Part shown: in pieces, positions 48,756 through 60,977 of the stretch
Layout: each line of letters opens with the position of its first letter
How positions within the stretch are numbered: position 1 is the first letter of the stretch
From: Phallus indusiatus
Taxonomy: Eukaryota > Basidiomycota > Agaricomycetes > Phallales > Phallaceae
Assembly: GCA_027605045.1 (NCBI GenBank)
Contig: JAQFWX010000022.1
Span: 372,001-436,000 of the forward strand
Direction of reading: 5' to 3'
Length of the DNA stretch: 64,000 bases
The notes under the pieces: generated by a model
Database searches by the model: none
Seen by the model: the letters and a program-made list of their open reading frames with translations, nothing else
Told to the model about the DNA's origin: nothing
Made by a program: the position numbers and the translations under genes

Positions 48756-49609
48756 TTGTATCGTCTAGACATACAAATTTTGGTGACGGGGATGAATTGA
48801 AATCAACCTAGGTGTAGGCGTTTATAATGTGTAGAAAGGAAATTGAACTCGGCCAAGAGGTATTATCTCTATTAGGCTTACGTTGGCACGCATGTGGTGA
48901 AATCAAACCTTCATTAATATGATGGGAAAAGGAAATCCGGCCTTGAAAATGGATAATCAAACTTGTCTGTCGTCTTGTAGTAATATGAGTCTGTAGTTCA
49001 TGAAACGAAGGGATTTGGTTTACCAGTGAAACAATGGCACGTGTAGTGGAAGAATGGGCAATAATTTAAGATGTCGACGGAGCAGTGCCGTCCTAATGGA
49101 GGTTCGGTTTCAAAGTCAGCTGGGAATCATACTCCACGCTGCTAGAGAACTTTTCCTTATTATTTTGTCGGAGAAAAAATGACTCAAAAACGCTTACAAA
49201 ACTAAGTCGGCAATGAGGTTTGTCGAAAAAAGCAGTCACTCCAATTCGTGAGCAGTTTTACGACCCTCGTCATCGCCCAACCAAAAATTTGTCATCACCG
49301 CGCGCTCTGGCAACAAATGATACGCCCTTCATCCGAACCAGTCCGTTTCTGCCGTTCAAGATTCACACTTACTATTCTTCCTCATGCTGCAATTATTGTA
49401 GAATATTAGGATATCAAGGTCTTATTTTATATTGAAATGTGATTTGTGAATCCGCGATGAACACCGCGATCATGATCTCGTTCCTACGTGTTCTTCGAGT
49501 TCCAGGGATCAACCAAAGATTGAAAAAGAGACAAGCCAGGCACTGTACCTTATAAAGATCTATTAGTTCGTGAACTACTGCGTCGCCTCTGTTTTCAAAC
49601 GCGCAGTTT

Positions 49610-49990
49610 GATATGATGCTGAAAGTTTGAGTTTTGGTTCAGTCGCGATGGGAGTCACGCGACGGAGAGATGACTCCGGACAGCCGGACCGATTGTGGTA
49701 AAAAGCACCGAGCGCTCCAGCCGAAAATACTTTTCACCGAAACTTCGTCGGGACATCGAATGGTCGTGGAAGATTTGGTTTTTTCTCCAGGCGCATTGGC
49801 TTATTAGTTCGTAATAATTTTCAATGCCCATCATCTTATGTTCCTGGTGAAACACGGGGCGGTATTTTTGAGCATTATCTGTTCAGTGGTGATTGTGTCT
49901 ATGCCAAGTAATGATTATAACATGCAAGCGGATGTTGGTGAATGGTCGGGTATGATGAGAACGTAAATATAAGGTGCATTCTGTTTACTG
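49610..49990 (+). repeat. Second copy of the 29170-29610 repeat
   Basis: Shares long near-identical stretches with the reverse complement of 29170-29610, for example CACCGAGCGCTCCAGCCG and GTTGGTGAATGGTCGGG. Small deletions break the frames seen in the other copy. Confidence 0.65.
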
Positions 49991-50110
49991 CAAAGTTGCT
50001 TTCGGGTTTTGGTCATACCATTACTGATTCAGCAGAATTTCAGCTATACGCGTACACTGTACTAGTATGAAATACGGAATCCAGACATGCGGCCACCCAT
50101 CAGCAGCCCG

Positions 50111-50147
50111 ATTCTGCACTCGGATTTCTCCAGTCCGAGTGCAGAAT
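50111..50147. repeat. Perfect 14-bp inverted repeat, hairpin
   Basis: ATTCTGCACTCGGA and TCCGAGTGCAGAAT flank a nine-base loop. There is no following T-run or adjacent gene end, so it is not an obvious terminator. Confidence 0.85.
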
Positions 50148-50498
50148 CTGCAATGTATCCCACTCAGCATACGCATCACCCTTCGCAGTACAAAATTTTA
50201 ACCAGCTAATTCTATCGTGATCCCCCGACACCCGCTGAGTGTAAATATTTATTTAAAGTATGTTAATGATTGTCCGAAAATGTGAAACAGGCTCATTGAT
50301 ATTTTGAGTGTCTGTGTGTTTCCAGTGTTCTACCCGCGCTGTCCGCATAATACTGCATACGCCGACAAAAACTTCAGCCGCTCAAAACGGAAAAATAGAC
50401 AACAACAATTGGTTCATACACAACCTTGCCGAGCTGGCAAAACCCACGACTCCTTCGTCAGTATATCTATTTTTGATGATGTCACTTGCACCTGCCGC

Positions 50499-51836
50499 CT
50501 AAGCAACCAATGCTAAACTTGATAACTCTTGATGACGACCGCCGTCCCACGAAAGGATATCAGAAAATTGGGTTTTCTTTGCTGCATGATGAAAGTTCAG
50601 TATCAGACGGGTAGACTGTATGTAAATGATATTAGTGAACAGTGTAACACAGTGAAATTCACAATTTCCTTGTAAAACTTACACAAATGCTAGAAAGGGC
50701 ATATGACCACCTAAATTCGCTTAATCAGGGTCCAGAGAAATAGCGTGACCGAGTCAATTTTACTTAAACCTACGAAGAAAGTGACAGGCCTGCTACGCTT
50801 TGACTACGCAGCAGAATACCGGAAAACAGGTAGAACACTGATTCAAATTTTTGAAAAACATTGAAATAAGTGTGAACAGCCTCGACTGTGCTTACAGAAC
50901 AAAATTAAAAATGCCCATGTTCCATCTCTTAGGAAAACCTTATGTAGCTCTGAATTCGAAAGATCAGTTTTCCACTCTGTGAAATGTTTGGCGAATCTTG
51001 TAACAACGCAAACGAAAGCGACAGCTTCTAATACAGTTTTGCAAAACCTTCCAGAGCATTTGAGTAACATTCGACTCTTAGTTTAGTAATTTACCCATAC
51101 TCACCACCCATAGCATAATATTGGAGGGTATTCTTTGAAAATGCAATACCCAAATAGTTCTGGTATTGGTGAAGGAAGGTTATCCCTTTCTGCACGAAAG
51201 CCTCGTAGCCCCAAAATCACATCCACTATAGCCAAGGATTCACTCAATACATATCCTGAACAGAAGGCCCAAAGTATATGTTTCGAACAGCCATAAAATG
51301 CGTACACTAAAAATCATTTTCCGCTAAGGTATTTGCAGCAAAATTAAACGTACCTCGTTGTACTAGCAATATGTTTGAGCATGCTGTGATCATAGAACCA
51401 ATGATAACCATGAATATTATAACTTTCGTGCATGAATTGCCTCCTAGATTCCCAAATAAACCGAGAGAAGCTCCACTTAACAAAACAAATAAGAGACATA
51501 TAAACCAATCGGGAAGAATAATTACCAAAAATGTAAGAGCGCGAGATACCGGACCATAAAATACAACCCCTTTGCGAAAGTGAAATTGGACCTGACACAA
51601 TTTTTAGTTGACATTGACATGTCCAAAGAAAACTACACACGACCAGATAAACCTGACCTAGTAGCAGTGCATTTAGGCCACGAATAATCTATGAGAAATG
51701 AGACGCTTACTTCTTCGTCAAAGGTTAAAAAAATATTCCAGATAGTGAGAGTCGTGGTAGCAACTAGATTGACATCGACCTGAAGAGACCGCGGAAGCTG
51801 CTCCACTATCGGCACTTGTTGTGTTGAGAAATGCAT
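50499..51836 (-). CDS. DUF6533-type multi-pass membrane protein, copy I
   Basis: Start MHFSTQQVPIVEQLPRSLQV, then VATTTLTIWNIFLTFDEE, RFIWS, FTFAKGLYFMVRYLALLHF, GASLGLFGNLGGNSCTKV, ITACSNILLVQR, VYAFYGCSKHILW and LPSPIPELFGYCIFKEY. It continues with FCKTVLEAVAFVCVVTRF, VFLRDGTWAFLILF, SGILLRSQSVAGLSLS, WSYALSSIC and TRLILNFHHAAKKTQFSDIL, stopping at TAG 50501-50499. The donor of the seventh intron has changed from GTAAGT to GTAGGT but stays usable. Gene, promoter block and over 1.5 kb of upstream DNA mirror copy B in inverted orientation. Function unknown. Confidence 0.75.
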
Positions 51837-53341
51837 ATCTCATACGAAGGTGGGGGGATTATGAATAAGGAAGGTTCGGGTATTGATAAAAGTATCATGC
51901 ATCTGGTTTATGTAGTAGTTTTCACTGAACTAAGCTAGTCATGAGTAAAATCTTTTCGGTTCGGTTCAACGACCGATCCGTACTTGACGATCATCGTAGT
52001 TCCAGTTTAGTTTGATTGCCATCCAGAGAGCCCGACACACAATGAAATTGATTTCCGTCAAGGAAGCTGCAGTGGATTACTGGATGAAACCCAGAGCTAT
52101 CTTCGATAGACGGGTACCTCGGGCTCAAAGCCTCAAGTCATCCCATGATACCTCATAAAATATGGAGATTACGAGCCGGCCACGCGAAGATAGAAGGCTG
52201 ACGCCTGCTGAAGATGAGCAGAAACGTTAACATTGAACAGCAGCGAACAGTTCGAAAGCTACCTTTCCGTATCACACAAATGAAGACTGCATGCTAGTCA
52301 AGACGGCCCCTCTTCTACATATCTTCTTTAGTATACTCACAGATGCTCGTATTCTTGTCTTGATCGGAAATGACGCCGGACTCCAACTTCAAATACGGCA
52401 CTTGGTACAACTCCCTCTCGTCACAGGATTGTTGGCTTATTGCATGACTCCAAAGTACAATGACGATGCGTTGATGGCGCGGCATTTCGTGAGCGTTTTT
52501 TTTTTCGCTGTCCGATACCCAACGGACTTGAAGCTTGAGCTTGAATATTTGAATATTTGAATGGCCATGCACCATGTCCCGCCGGCTACACTGTAGACCT
52601 ATCCAATCGTTCCACAATGTCCCCGTGTCCCAGTTTGCAATTTCTCAATTTCTCTCGGACAATGAGGTACAGGAGGATTGCAGAGGATTAGCAATAACTC
52701 GATCGCGACCCATTGCCTACTACGGATCCATCGATACCTTGATTAGCTGCCAGTGCTTAAATTCCAGTTCCGTTGTCTTTCAGGCCTGAAAGTTGGATTT
52801 GTGTAACACACTGACGCGTGCGCGCCGCCGCGCTCAGTGGTTGAAACGTTGAAAGTTCCCAGACAAGGAGTGTTGGGCGTTTATTATTTAAAATGATTAT
52901 AAAGTAGATCCCCATCGACATTTTTTGTAAAACCATTTCTGCGTGCGTTGGAATGGCCGAGTTGGCGATAACCATTATACTAGAGTCACCCGTTACATCG
53001 TCGGATTTCCTGACAGTGGTGTAAGCAAATCAAGGGAAAAAATGATGACGTTGATATTCATATAAATTAAACAGGCAGGAGGATCCTGTCGTCAGATTAT
53101 TGGCTCTTATCATTCACATTTATCAATTTGTCTTGTTTTCAGATGATTTACCCGTCATGGTCATCTACTTCAATGCACGTTGACGTACTTACGGTAATAT
53201 AATAATGCATGTTCGTGCCGACATAAACTAATACAACTGCCTCTGGGCGGAACAATATTTAATTTGTACAAAACCTTAATTTCATGAGACTTTTGATTCC
53301 CTTGACCATTCCCCGATGATCCCATTATACGCTGGCCTTTG
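51837..53341. other. Spacer between copies I and J, inverted copy of 26080-27606
   Basis: Contains the promoter block of copy I (51837-51940) and the flank repeat at 52290-52990. It matches the upstream region of copy B in reverse orientation over most of its length. No gene is seen. Confidence 0.6.
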
Positions 53342-54710
53342 CTACCCAATCACCACCAGACGTGGCACTTCATGGTAAGAGCTATCCCACGAAACAGAGC
53401 TTGTAGGTTGGTTCCTTTTCGCCGCATGGTGCAGGTTCAATATCAAACGGGTAGACTGGATATAAACGGCACGAGCGAGCAGTGATTTAGCGAAGTCATA
53501 TCCGCAACTTCCTTTGAACTTACAATGATACTGGAAAGTGCATAGGACAATCTAGATTCACTTGATCAGTAAATGGCCCATCAACACAAGTACATTAGAA
53601 CTTACAAAGAAAGTGATAGGCCTGCTATGTTTTGGCCATGCATGAGAATACCAGCAGACAAGTAGAAAACTGTAATTTCATAATTTATGAAACGAGATAC
53701 GAGAGTCTTACTGGTGCTCACAAAACAGAATAAAAAATGCCCATGTGCCATCCCTAAACAAAACGTTGTATAGCCTTGGACTCGCAAGTCCAGTTTTCCA
53801 CGCTGTATATTGACGGTTGGCGAACCTGACAGCAATGAAAGTGAAGGCGACAGCCTCGAATACAACCTTGCAGAACCTTTGAGGGCACATGAAATGAGGA
53901 AAAGTTCACTTTTAGTGAGCCCATATTTACCATGCAAAGGAAAATATTCGAGGATATGTTTCGAAAATGCAACGTCCAAAATATTCAGGTATTGGTGACG
54001 GAAGGCTGTCCTTCCCCGCCCGAAATTGGGGTAGAGCCAAGCTTAAAGTCACGATTACCAAAGATTCACTCAATGCGAAACTTAAACAGAGGGCCCAAAG
54101 TATGCGTTTTGAACAACCGTAGAATGCGTATACTAAAAATTATCCCCTGTTTGATTAATTGAAGTAAGGATAGCGTACCTCTCTGTATGAGCAGCATGTT
54201 TGAGCATGCTGTGACTATGGAACCACTGATAGTAATGAATTGTACAACTTCCATGCACGTGTTGGTTTGTAAGTTTCCGAAAAACCCGAGGGAAGCTCCA
54301 CTTCAAAATACGAATAAGTAACGCTCAAATCAACTGAAGAAAACTTACCAAAAAAGGAAAAGTGCGAGATACCGGACCACAAAAAATAAGCCCTTTACAA
54401 AAGTAAAACTGGATCTGAAATATCTTGAGGACACGTTGATGAGGACAGATAAGAACTACCTACGGCCATATAAACTCTACCTGGCATAATGTTTGAATTA
54501 TAGCAGCTGGCATGAGAAATGAGAGACTTACTTCCTCATCAAGGGTCGAGAAAACATTCCAGATAATAAGCGTTGTGGTGGCAGCTAACACAGCTTGTTA
54601 TTCATATATGAAGTCAAAGTAGATATTTTCCTACCAATAGTGAATACGACTTGAAGAAATAGCGGAATCTCCTCTACGACCTGTGACACTTGTATCGTCG
54701 AGGAATTCAT
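53342..54710 (-). CDS. DUF6533-type multi-pass membrane protein, copy J
   Basis: Start MNSSTIQVSQVVEEIPLFLQ, first intron after FTI, then AATTTLIIWNVFSTLDEE, VEFIWP, FTFVKGLFFVVRYLALFLF, GASLGFFGNLQTNTCMEV, IVTACSNMLLIQR, VYAFYGCSKRILW and LPSPIPEYFGRCIFETY. FCKVVFEAVAFTFIAVRF, VLFRDGTWAFFILF, SAGILMHGQNIAGLSLSL, LSYALSSI and TRLILNLHHAAKRNQP follow, with a distinctive end SSVSWDSSYHEVPRLVVIG before TAG. All introns have GT-AG ends. Outermost member of the minus-strand arm. Function unknown. Confidence 0.75.
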
Positions 54711-56182
54711 TTTTCATGCAACTGTAAGAGGCGTTAGGACAGAAATCAATAACTGGAGGGGCTTAAAAGCACATTGCACCAGGCAGTCATCACATGGGAA
54801 TAACGCCCAGCTGTCAATAATAACTATTCAAGGCTTCCAGTGGCTTCTCTGGCATGAGATTGAAATTTCATCAGAATGAGACTGATGGAACGAAGCCCCG
54901 AAGAAGCACTGGGGTACCCCGGCTTATCTTGAGTACGGTGACCAGTGTTCTAAATCTTCCCATGTTAATTTAATCAAGTAATAGATGGAGATCAGGCTAA
55001 TCAGGCATCATCTATGTCAACACGGTGACCAAAAAAAAAACCATCTGTTAAAGATAAGATGAAGGTGAATAGAAATTGTGATGAAAGATCTTCAACAGAG
55101 CTCAGGGGCAAACGTCAGTCTAAACGCTGACTCTCCTGACACCGGTTGAAAGTTTACCTCAGACTTCACCATCGAATATTGCCTGAGCTCCATCAATAAA
55201 ATAACGCCACCCCACCGCTTTTGTACGCGCTCGGGCATATTCGTGTTATCCCCCTGATCAACAATGTTGCCAGACTCGAGATTAAAATGAGTACCTTGCT
55301 TCCTTCATTTGTTGGGATTGCATCGAAGGTTCGTTGGCTTACTGCATAGCCCCTTGATTTGTTTGTTTGTTCATCTTGATTTGTTCTGCTGTCACAACTT
55401 GAACGACTTTACATAGAACTTTGCATAGATTGATTTTGGCATTGTGCAAAAAAAACGCAGTTGGATTGGAAGTGTCAAATTGTGACATATAGTGACATGT
55501 ATGTGACTAATCGTCACGTGATACCTATCCTTTCATTGTTCGCCGGAGTTTCAAATACTCGGCACCGAGTTTGGTTTCGGCAGACGCGTGGGGTGCGCGT
55601 GCCGCGCCGTCCCGAAGGGTCTTTGTGTCCAGTGTCCCCACACATCCTCCCCGCCAGAAAAACACGAACAACACCGCCCTTGTTGTTTGCATTTAATTTT
55701 GGGCTTGTCTCCCTGCCTTCCTTCCTCTCTTGTCTTGTTATTTTGTTTCTCTTTTTGTCTTTTCCCTCCTTGCGATTTCCGATTAATTCGATCAAAACTT
55801 TTGGTCTTTGATCTGGAGCAATATACATTGCTTCATTTGGGATTCAGGTTAGTTGTGTCTCGCTTCTGGCTTTTTGTTCTTGTTTCTGGGCTATTTGAGG
55901 ACCATTGCGTCTCTGTTTTGTCCATTCTTAAGTGGTCAAGTTTGAATTGCATTTCTCCTCCCCCCAACTCTTGTTCACCAACTTCTTGTCTACCGACTCC
56001 TTGTTTTACAAATTTCCACATAAATACGACGCTGAACTTCCAAATTTTAAGATACAGAGAAACATAACTTTCTTTTCGCGATCTTCCGTTCAACACACTC
56101 GTACAATTAAGCAAACATACACCACGCACCCTTCCCTTCAACAACACTTTTCTTACCATACAACCTCTACTCGACAAAAACT
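54711..56182. other. Right border of the array and promoter of the next gene
   Basis: AT-rich, without a recognised gene up to about 55450. 55560-56180 is CT-rich and looks like the promoter and leader of the gene starting at 56183. No TATA box stands out. Confidence 0.45.
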
Positions 56183-57573
56183 ATGCTCGATTCATCTCCT
56201 ATTCGAGGTCCTACATCTCTCCCAGAAGCAACGCAAGCTCATCCGCCACCCAAGAAGCTCAAACGCAGTGCATCTGTAGCATCGCTTCCCAGTCCTCCGC
56301 CAACTGTTCAACCTCCAAGGAAAAGAGCCGGTAGAATCGGATTAAAGCCAAGGAAGAATGCTTACGCAGGTGACAGCGATGCAGAAGATGGTGGCGATGA
56401 CGACCAAGACGATTTTCTTTCCGCTGGGGTTGAGGGAGAAGGAGACAAGTCTGGCGTTCTTGGGCGGATGATTCTGTTTCCTTCCGCCTCTTCGTTGGAA
56501 CTTCCGAAAGAGCGTCAGGTGTTTGTGAGTGCAGTTGATGGTAACGGCGACGGCGGTGACGAAGACGATCCGTTTGTTGTTCGAGGTCTCACCGCGACGA
56601 AGCCGTCCTATGGTTTGCGTTCAGGATCCCCTATTCGCCGCTCTCTTTCGCCCGTTCGTCGTTCTCCCCGTCTTCAAGCCGCCGCTAACATTGCACCGGT
56701 GCCCGTAACACCCGTGAAGGCCAAATCTCAACGCTCGTCCTTACGTTCTCCTACTCGCCAGTCCACCCGCGTTAGCGCCAAAAAAACCAAGGACGAGGAC
56801 AAAGGCATATGCAAGCCACTCGAACTTCCTGTCATTGACGATGCGGACGATAACCCATTCTTTGTGAAAACGCCCCCAAAGCACAAGAAGTCGGCGTCCA
56901 AAGGCAGGGCAAAGGTTTTGAAGGATGTTAACGCCGATAATAAGGAGCAAGCCGACAAGCTGGAGAAGACTGAAAAGCCGACAGTTGTTTATGTCTTGTA
57001 AGTATCTGTCTTTTTAACTAGTCAACTGTTGTTAAACGTTTGTGTCTGTTTAGCAAAGGCGTCAAGACCCATCTTCCCAATCCCTATTACAACCTCTCTC
57101 CTTCGGCATATGAAAGGGCGAAATTACCTTTAGATCATCCGGACTACGAACCACTACCTGCAGGACCTTCTAAGTTGGACTTCAAGCCAATGAAACGCGG
57201 CAAAAAGATTTCTAATGGTACTAAAGATGGTGGATCTGGTCACATTGCTGCTGCCGATGACGACGAAGAAGAGGAAGAAGAAGAGGCCGATGGCGAGTCG
57301 AAAGGCGAGTTTGACGAAGATGATCATCCCTCGAGTAATTACGACTCCTCTCCCCGGCCACCCGAGCCACGTACGCCTGAGAATAAACCCCGCGTCAAGT
57401 ACTCCGGCTTCAAATCTGCGAGCGGAAAACCGGTTTTGGATAGCGGACCTGAGGGTGTGCGCGGTTCCGTTATGGATCCTGATGAGGTTGGGAGAATGGC
57501 GGTCGGTCCAGCTCGAGACGGAGGAGGAGGTCTTGACTGGCATAGAGAGCAGAGTAAGGGAAGCGATATCTGA
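56183..57573 (+). CDS. Hypothetical low-complexity acidic/basic protein, probably nuclear
   Basis: Not recognised. Two exons (56183-56997 and 57054-57573) give 444 residues. The intron has a GTAAGT donor and TTTAG acceptor and joins TVVYV to FKGVKTHLPNPYYNLS. The N-terminus has proline-rich and basic patches (PPKKLKRSAS, PPRKRAGRIG) that could be nuclear-localisation signals. Acidic tracts (DAEDGGDDDQDD, a seven-Glu run) and SP-rich repeats (SGSPIRRSLSPVRRSPRLQ) with several S/T-P sites suggest phosphoregulation. The only compact segment is around the exon junction (VYVFKGVKTHLPNPYYN), likely the conserved part. No membrane segment. The leader upstream is CT-rich. A nuclear or cell-cycle role would be a guess. 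Confidence 0.75.
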
Positions 57574-58776
57574 AAAAGACGCGTTTTTCTTTCATCTCTT
57601 TGGGGTACCGTTGTCGTTTCATTATTCCCCTTTTCTCTACTTTTCATCATCATCTTCTCGTTTATATTCCTCTCTACCTCTCTCTCTCGTCATTTCATTG
57701 GCACGGGCGAGACAAGATAAGGGACGGCTACAGTCATCGCGGCGACACTGGCGACATCGCGACACCCGCATACAACAGTACACTGGTACATATTTACTCG
57801 ACACACTCCTATAATTTCATTTCTCCGACGCCTTCATGTGATATACCGACTCCTGCAGGTGTCCAGTCGCGTTTTCATAGTAACTTCATAAACTACCGAA
57901 TCAAACACTCCTTTACCCACATGTTTTCTTTTCTTTTCTTTTTTCCTTTTCACTTTCCCTTCATCTTTTTCATTGTCCAGATGTATATTTCTCTCTCTCT
58001 TCTTTTTTATTATCGTTCTAGTGCATTCTTTCCTATCTAGCATTGGACGTGCAAGATCAATCTGTGTCGCGTATGAAGGGATATTACTTCAATTCGGGAA
58101 GTTGAGGTATTCCAAGTAAAATCATGATCAGAGTTGGTTACGTATATGCTTTTTTTTGTTGTTCGTATGTTTTAAATACTGTGAATAACATGGAATATAA
58201 GTTTCTTTTTACTTCAAGCGTCTTATTTTGGATTGCTGGGGCTTTCTCGTGATAGAAAAAATAGTAGCTTGAATATATGTAGAATACAGAATCAGACATG
58301 AGAATCTAATGAACAGTTTTACATAAACATAATGGAGCCGATCCCGACAGCCTTGGAGTGAGAGAACCAACAGGCGGGCCTCCCTCCGCGATTGGACTTC
58401 TCACTGTGCGTTGCGCGACGTTAAATGCATGTCCATAGCACTTTGTATATACATGGAAGGGTATTCTAAATTTTTAAGTCCTTGTTAGACGGAATGAATA
58501 AAGGGAAGAGGAAAGGAAAGGTTTCAGGGAGAGAATGATAGGCTGCAAAGACAAGACGTTCAAAGGAGAGAAATGGTGATGAACACTGGGGTGAGACGGG
58601 CCCGGGTGGGAAAGAAAAATAGGAAGAAATGAAGCTGAAGCTTGAGACTGCATTGCGGTTTTACGAAAGCTTCATCCGTCGTTAAGCTCCGTCACATCAT
58701 CACTATCCAAATTAGAACAGAGCGATTTTGCGGCATCAATATTATAAAATGAAAACCGGAAACGAGAGAAATTTTC
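57574..58776. other. Intergenic, convergent 3' flanks
   Basis: Between the gene ending at 57573 (+) and the PD-(D/E)XK-like gene (-). CT-rich at 57590-57700 and AT-rich beyond 58130. No gene is seen. Confidence 0.45.
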
Positions 58777-60114
58777 TCACACGTATTCATCCGCCTCGAG
58801 CGTAACTAATCCGGAAACGTCTTCCGGATTGAGCTAAAGTGAACAAATTTAGGCATTTACAAAGATATGCTTTCTCTCCCTATTAGTATTACTCACCCAC
58901 GCGCACAGCAGCTGCAAGAGCCGCCCTAAGTCGTGCTCCGTGCAGGTTTGAGGCACGGCGATCCTCTTTGACAAATACGATGTCCATCTCCCATCCTTTT
59001 CTTTCATCATTCCAAACAGCCACTCGATTCCGTTGGACAAACAAAACCGAGCTTCGTTTCGGCTTTGGTTGTTCCAATTAGCATCAATTACATAATTAGA
59101 ACAAACACGAGATGAGCTTGAACGAACTCACCCCTGACGGGTTGCCAGTGCGATTGCTTGGCAGACGGCTTCCGGAATGAAAGCAGGGATGGAAGCATGG
59201 GCGCGTTTGGCCTCTATAAGAAAAAGATGGCCTCCCGTGTTCTTAGACATCGTCTGATTGTTCAAATTCGAGCTCAGTAATTGGGCTATCATATTTAGGA
59301 GTGAGTCTGAATTTCAAGATTGGTGAGAAAATGATTAAGAAGAACCTTTGTTTTTGCCCTTGTTGGCAAACTCCACGACGGCGTAGTCTACACTTCCCGT
59401 CAACCACACTTCATAGCTCGTTTTCGGGTTGATGACTTGTACGCCGTCTGTTCCTCCAATCTGCATTCCTGACACAATAGCCAATAAACGTTGACGAGGA
59501 CCAGCGCAACTGATCTTTGGGATCACGTTTCCAAGTGAAATCACTACGTCGACGAGCCGAAAATACGTCATCCCAAGCATTGTCACGTTAAGAGGTTTGC
59601 AAGTCAGGGTACTATGTGGTTTTGACCAGTACAGGCTACGACGTCACATCATCTAGGTTCGTCATGCTCGCGCACCCGAACCCACTCACTACTTCCCCAC
59701 GACTGGAAGACCGAGCCTTCTTCAGTAGGGACTGGGAAAAAAATCGTCTTGCTTGTGCCGTCGATGCCCTTCAAGTTGATCTCCTCTTTGTTGTTAGCGT
59801 AAAGTCAAGCTTCAGCGTTTTTTTGCTTCCCCTATATACCCATAGACAGGCCCCGCTTGTCTCTACTATGAAGAAAGTGTTTGAAGGAGATAAAGCGGTC
59901 AGGCTTTATTTGGGGACCATCATTGGTAGCCAATACGACATTTTAATTGTGAAATACTCACTTTTCCATGGTGAAGATACCCTATTTGAGGTTCATAAAA
60001 CCTGTCTCAAGCCTTGGGAATACCAATAGAAATGCCGGTGGAGATTTCGTTAGTCTCATGCTCCCCACGAAAGACAAAAAGTTTCGGTTCCCTCAATACA
60101 TCAGGAATCTCCAT
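58777..60114 (-). CDS. PD-(D/E)XK nuclease-like domain protein, 5' end uncertain
   Basis: The core is well supported on the minus strand. An exon ending near 59340 reads LGMTYFRLVDVVISLGNVIP, AGPRQRLLAIVSG and VDYAVVEFANKG. The next has GGHLFLIEAKRAHASIPAF and EAVCQAIALATRQ, and the next ARFCLSNGIEWLFGMM and LLQLLCAW. The final exon is LNPEDVSGLVTLEADEYV before TGA at 58777-58779. An acidic residue in VDYAVVEF followed by E-x-K in IEAKR is the signature of PD-(D/E)XK folds, seen in many small Agaricomycete proteins of unknown role. Upstream, a segment with GIDGTSKTIFFPVP and SSEWVRVRE (59650-59795) looks like the N-terminal part, and MEIPDVLREPKLFVF at 60114 is a possible first exon. These upstream joins are uncertain and the gene may be damaged there. 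Confidence 0.5.
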
Positions 60115-60977
60115 TTTGTGTTCTAGCGGAAACTAAGCAACATAATAATCGAGGAAAAAAATATCTGGTACGCACCTCGTCGACTGTATATGAATATGTG
60201 CCCAATGGTAGTGGTTGAGGAAAAGGGTTGTGAAAACCTCGTGACAAGACGAGATTTATTTAAATACGCACATTCGCATGGGTATAAAGAGGAAAGAAGT
60301 TGGAAATATGGCGTCAGGGCGCTGCGGATGTCATAAACTTGAACCCTCCTAATGCCTGAAACCAGGTGAATATCTCGAGGTTTAAGTTTGTATCATACAA
60401 ACTTCATAGAAAATTATACACGGCGCGTAAAATAGATCGGTTTCAAAGATGCATATAAAAGGCCATTACAAGGGGTGAAGGGGTTTTTCAAGCCAGTGGA
60501 GATTTGGTCCAGTCTCCTCCTCCCCCCGAAAGACGAAAGTTTGTCGGTACATCAGGGGTCTCCATTTGGTGTTCTAGCGGAAACCAAGCAACATAATATT
60601 TGGGAAAAGAATATCTGGTACGCACACCGTCGACTGTATCTGAGTACTGTATGTGTAACATACACTGGTCATCATTTATTATGTAATTGAGAGTACTTGA
60701 CTGCACCGAGTTTCTTTTATCCCAATGTCCTTTGTTGTGGCTTAGTTTCGAATGCTTCAGTTTTGGTTTAATTCTTTTCCCCCTTGATTCCTAATTTTTC
60801 TCATTGAGACCCTTTCTCAACTTCAATGTCATTTCCTTGTTCTCCCCACGTTGGAGTTTTAATTAGCCTGACTCATCTGCTTCTAAGCTTCTAAAGATGC
60901 CATCAAAGTATGCACTGAACCCCTGAGTACGTTAATTGATGAAAAATGGGAATAACGACAAAGCGCCATTGTCCAAT
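60115..60977. other. Intergenic with a duplicated 5' segment
   Basis: 60490-60650 is a diverged direct copy of about 60030-60190, which includes the proposed first exon of the gene at 58777-60114. The remainder is AT-rich without a gene. Confidence 0.5.
60490..60650 (-). repeat. Direct repeat of the putative first exon region
   Basis: Shares GTGTTCTAGCGGAAAC, AAGCAACATAATA and ATATCTGGTACGCAC with 60030-60190, about 450 bases away. Small indels break the frame, so this copy is a relic. Confidence 0.6.

Larger units (their letters stand above)
48756..50498. other. Spacer between copies H and I
   Basis: 49610-49990 is the plus-strand copy of the repeat at 29170-29610. A 14-bp perfect hairpin lies at 50111-50147. 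Short open frames near 49220 and 50304 are not recognised. Confidence 0.5.

Noticed and set aside
22047..55450. Retrotransposon or DNA-transposon proteins in the repeat-rich block
   Set aside because: No reverse transcriptase, integrase, transposase or Helitron motif could be read on either strand; most repeats are explained by duplicated DUF6533 loci and flanks.
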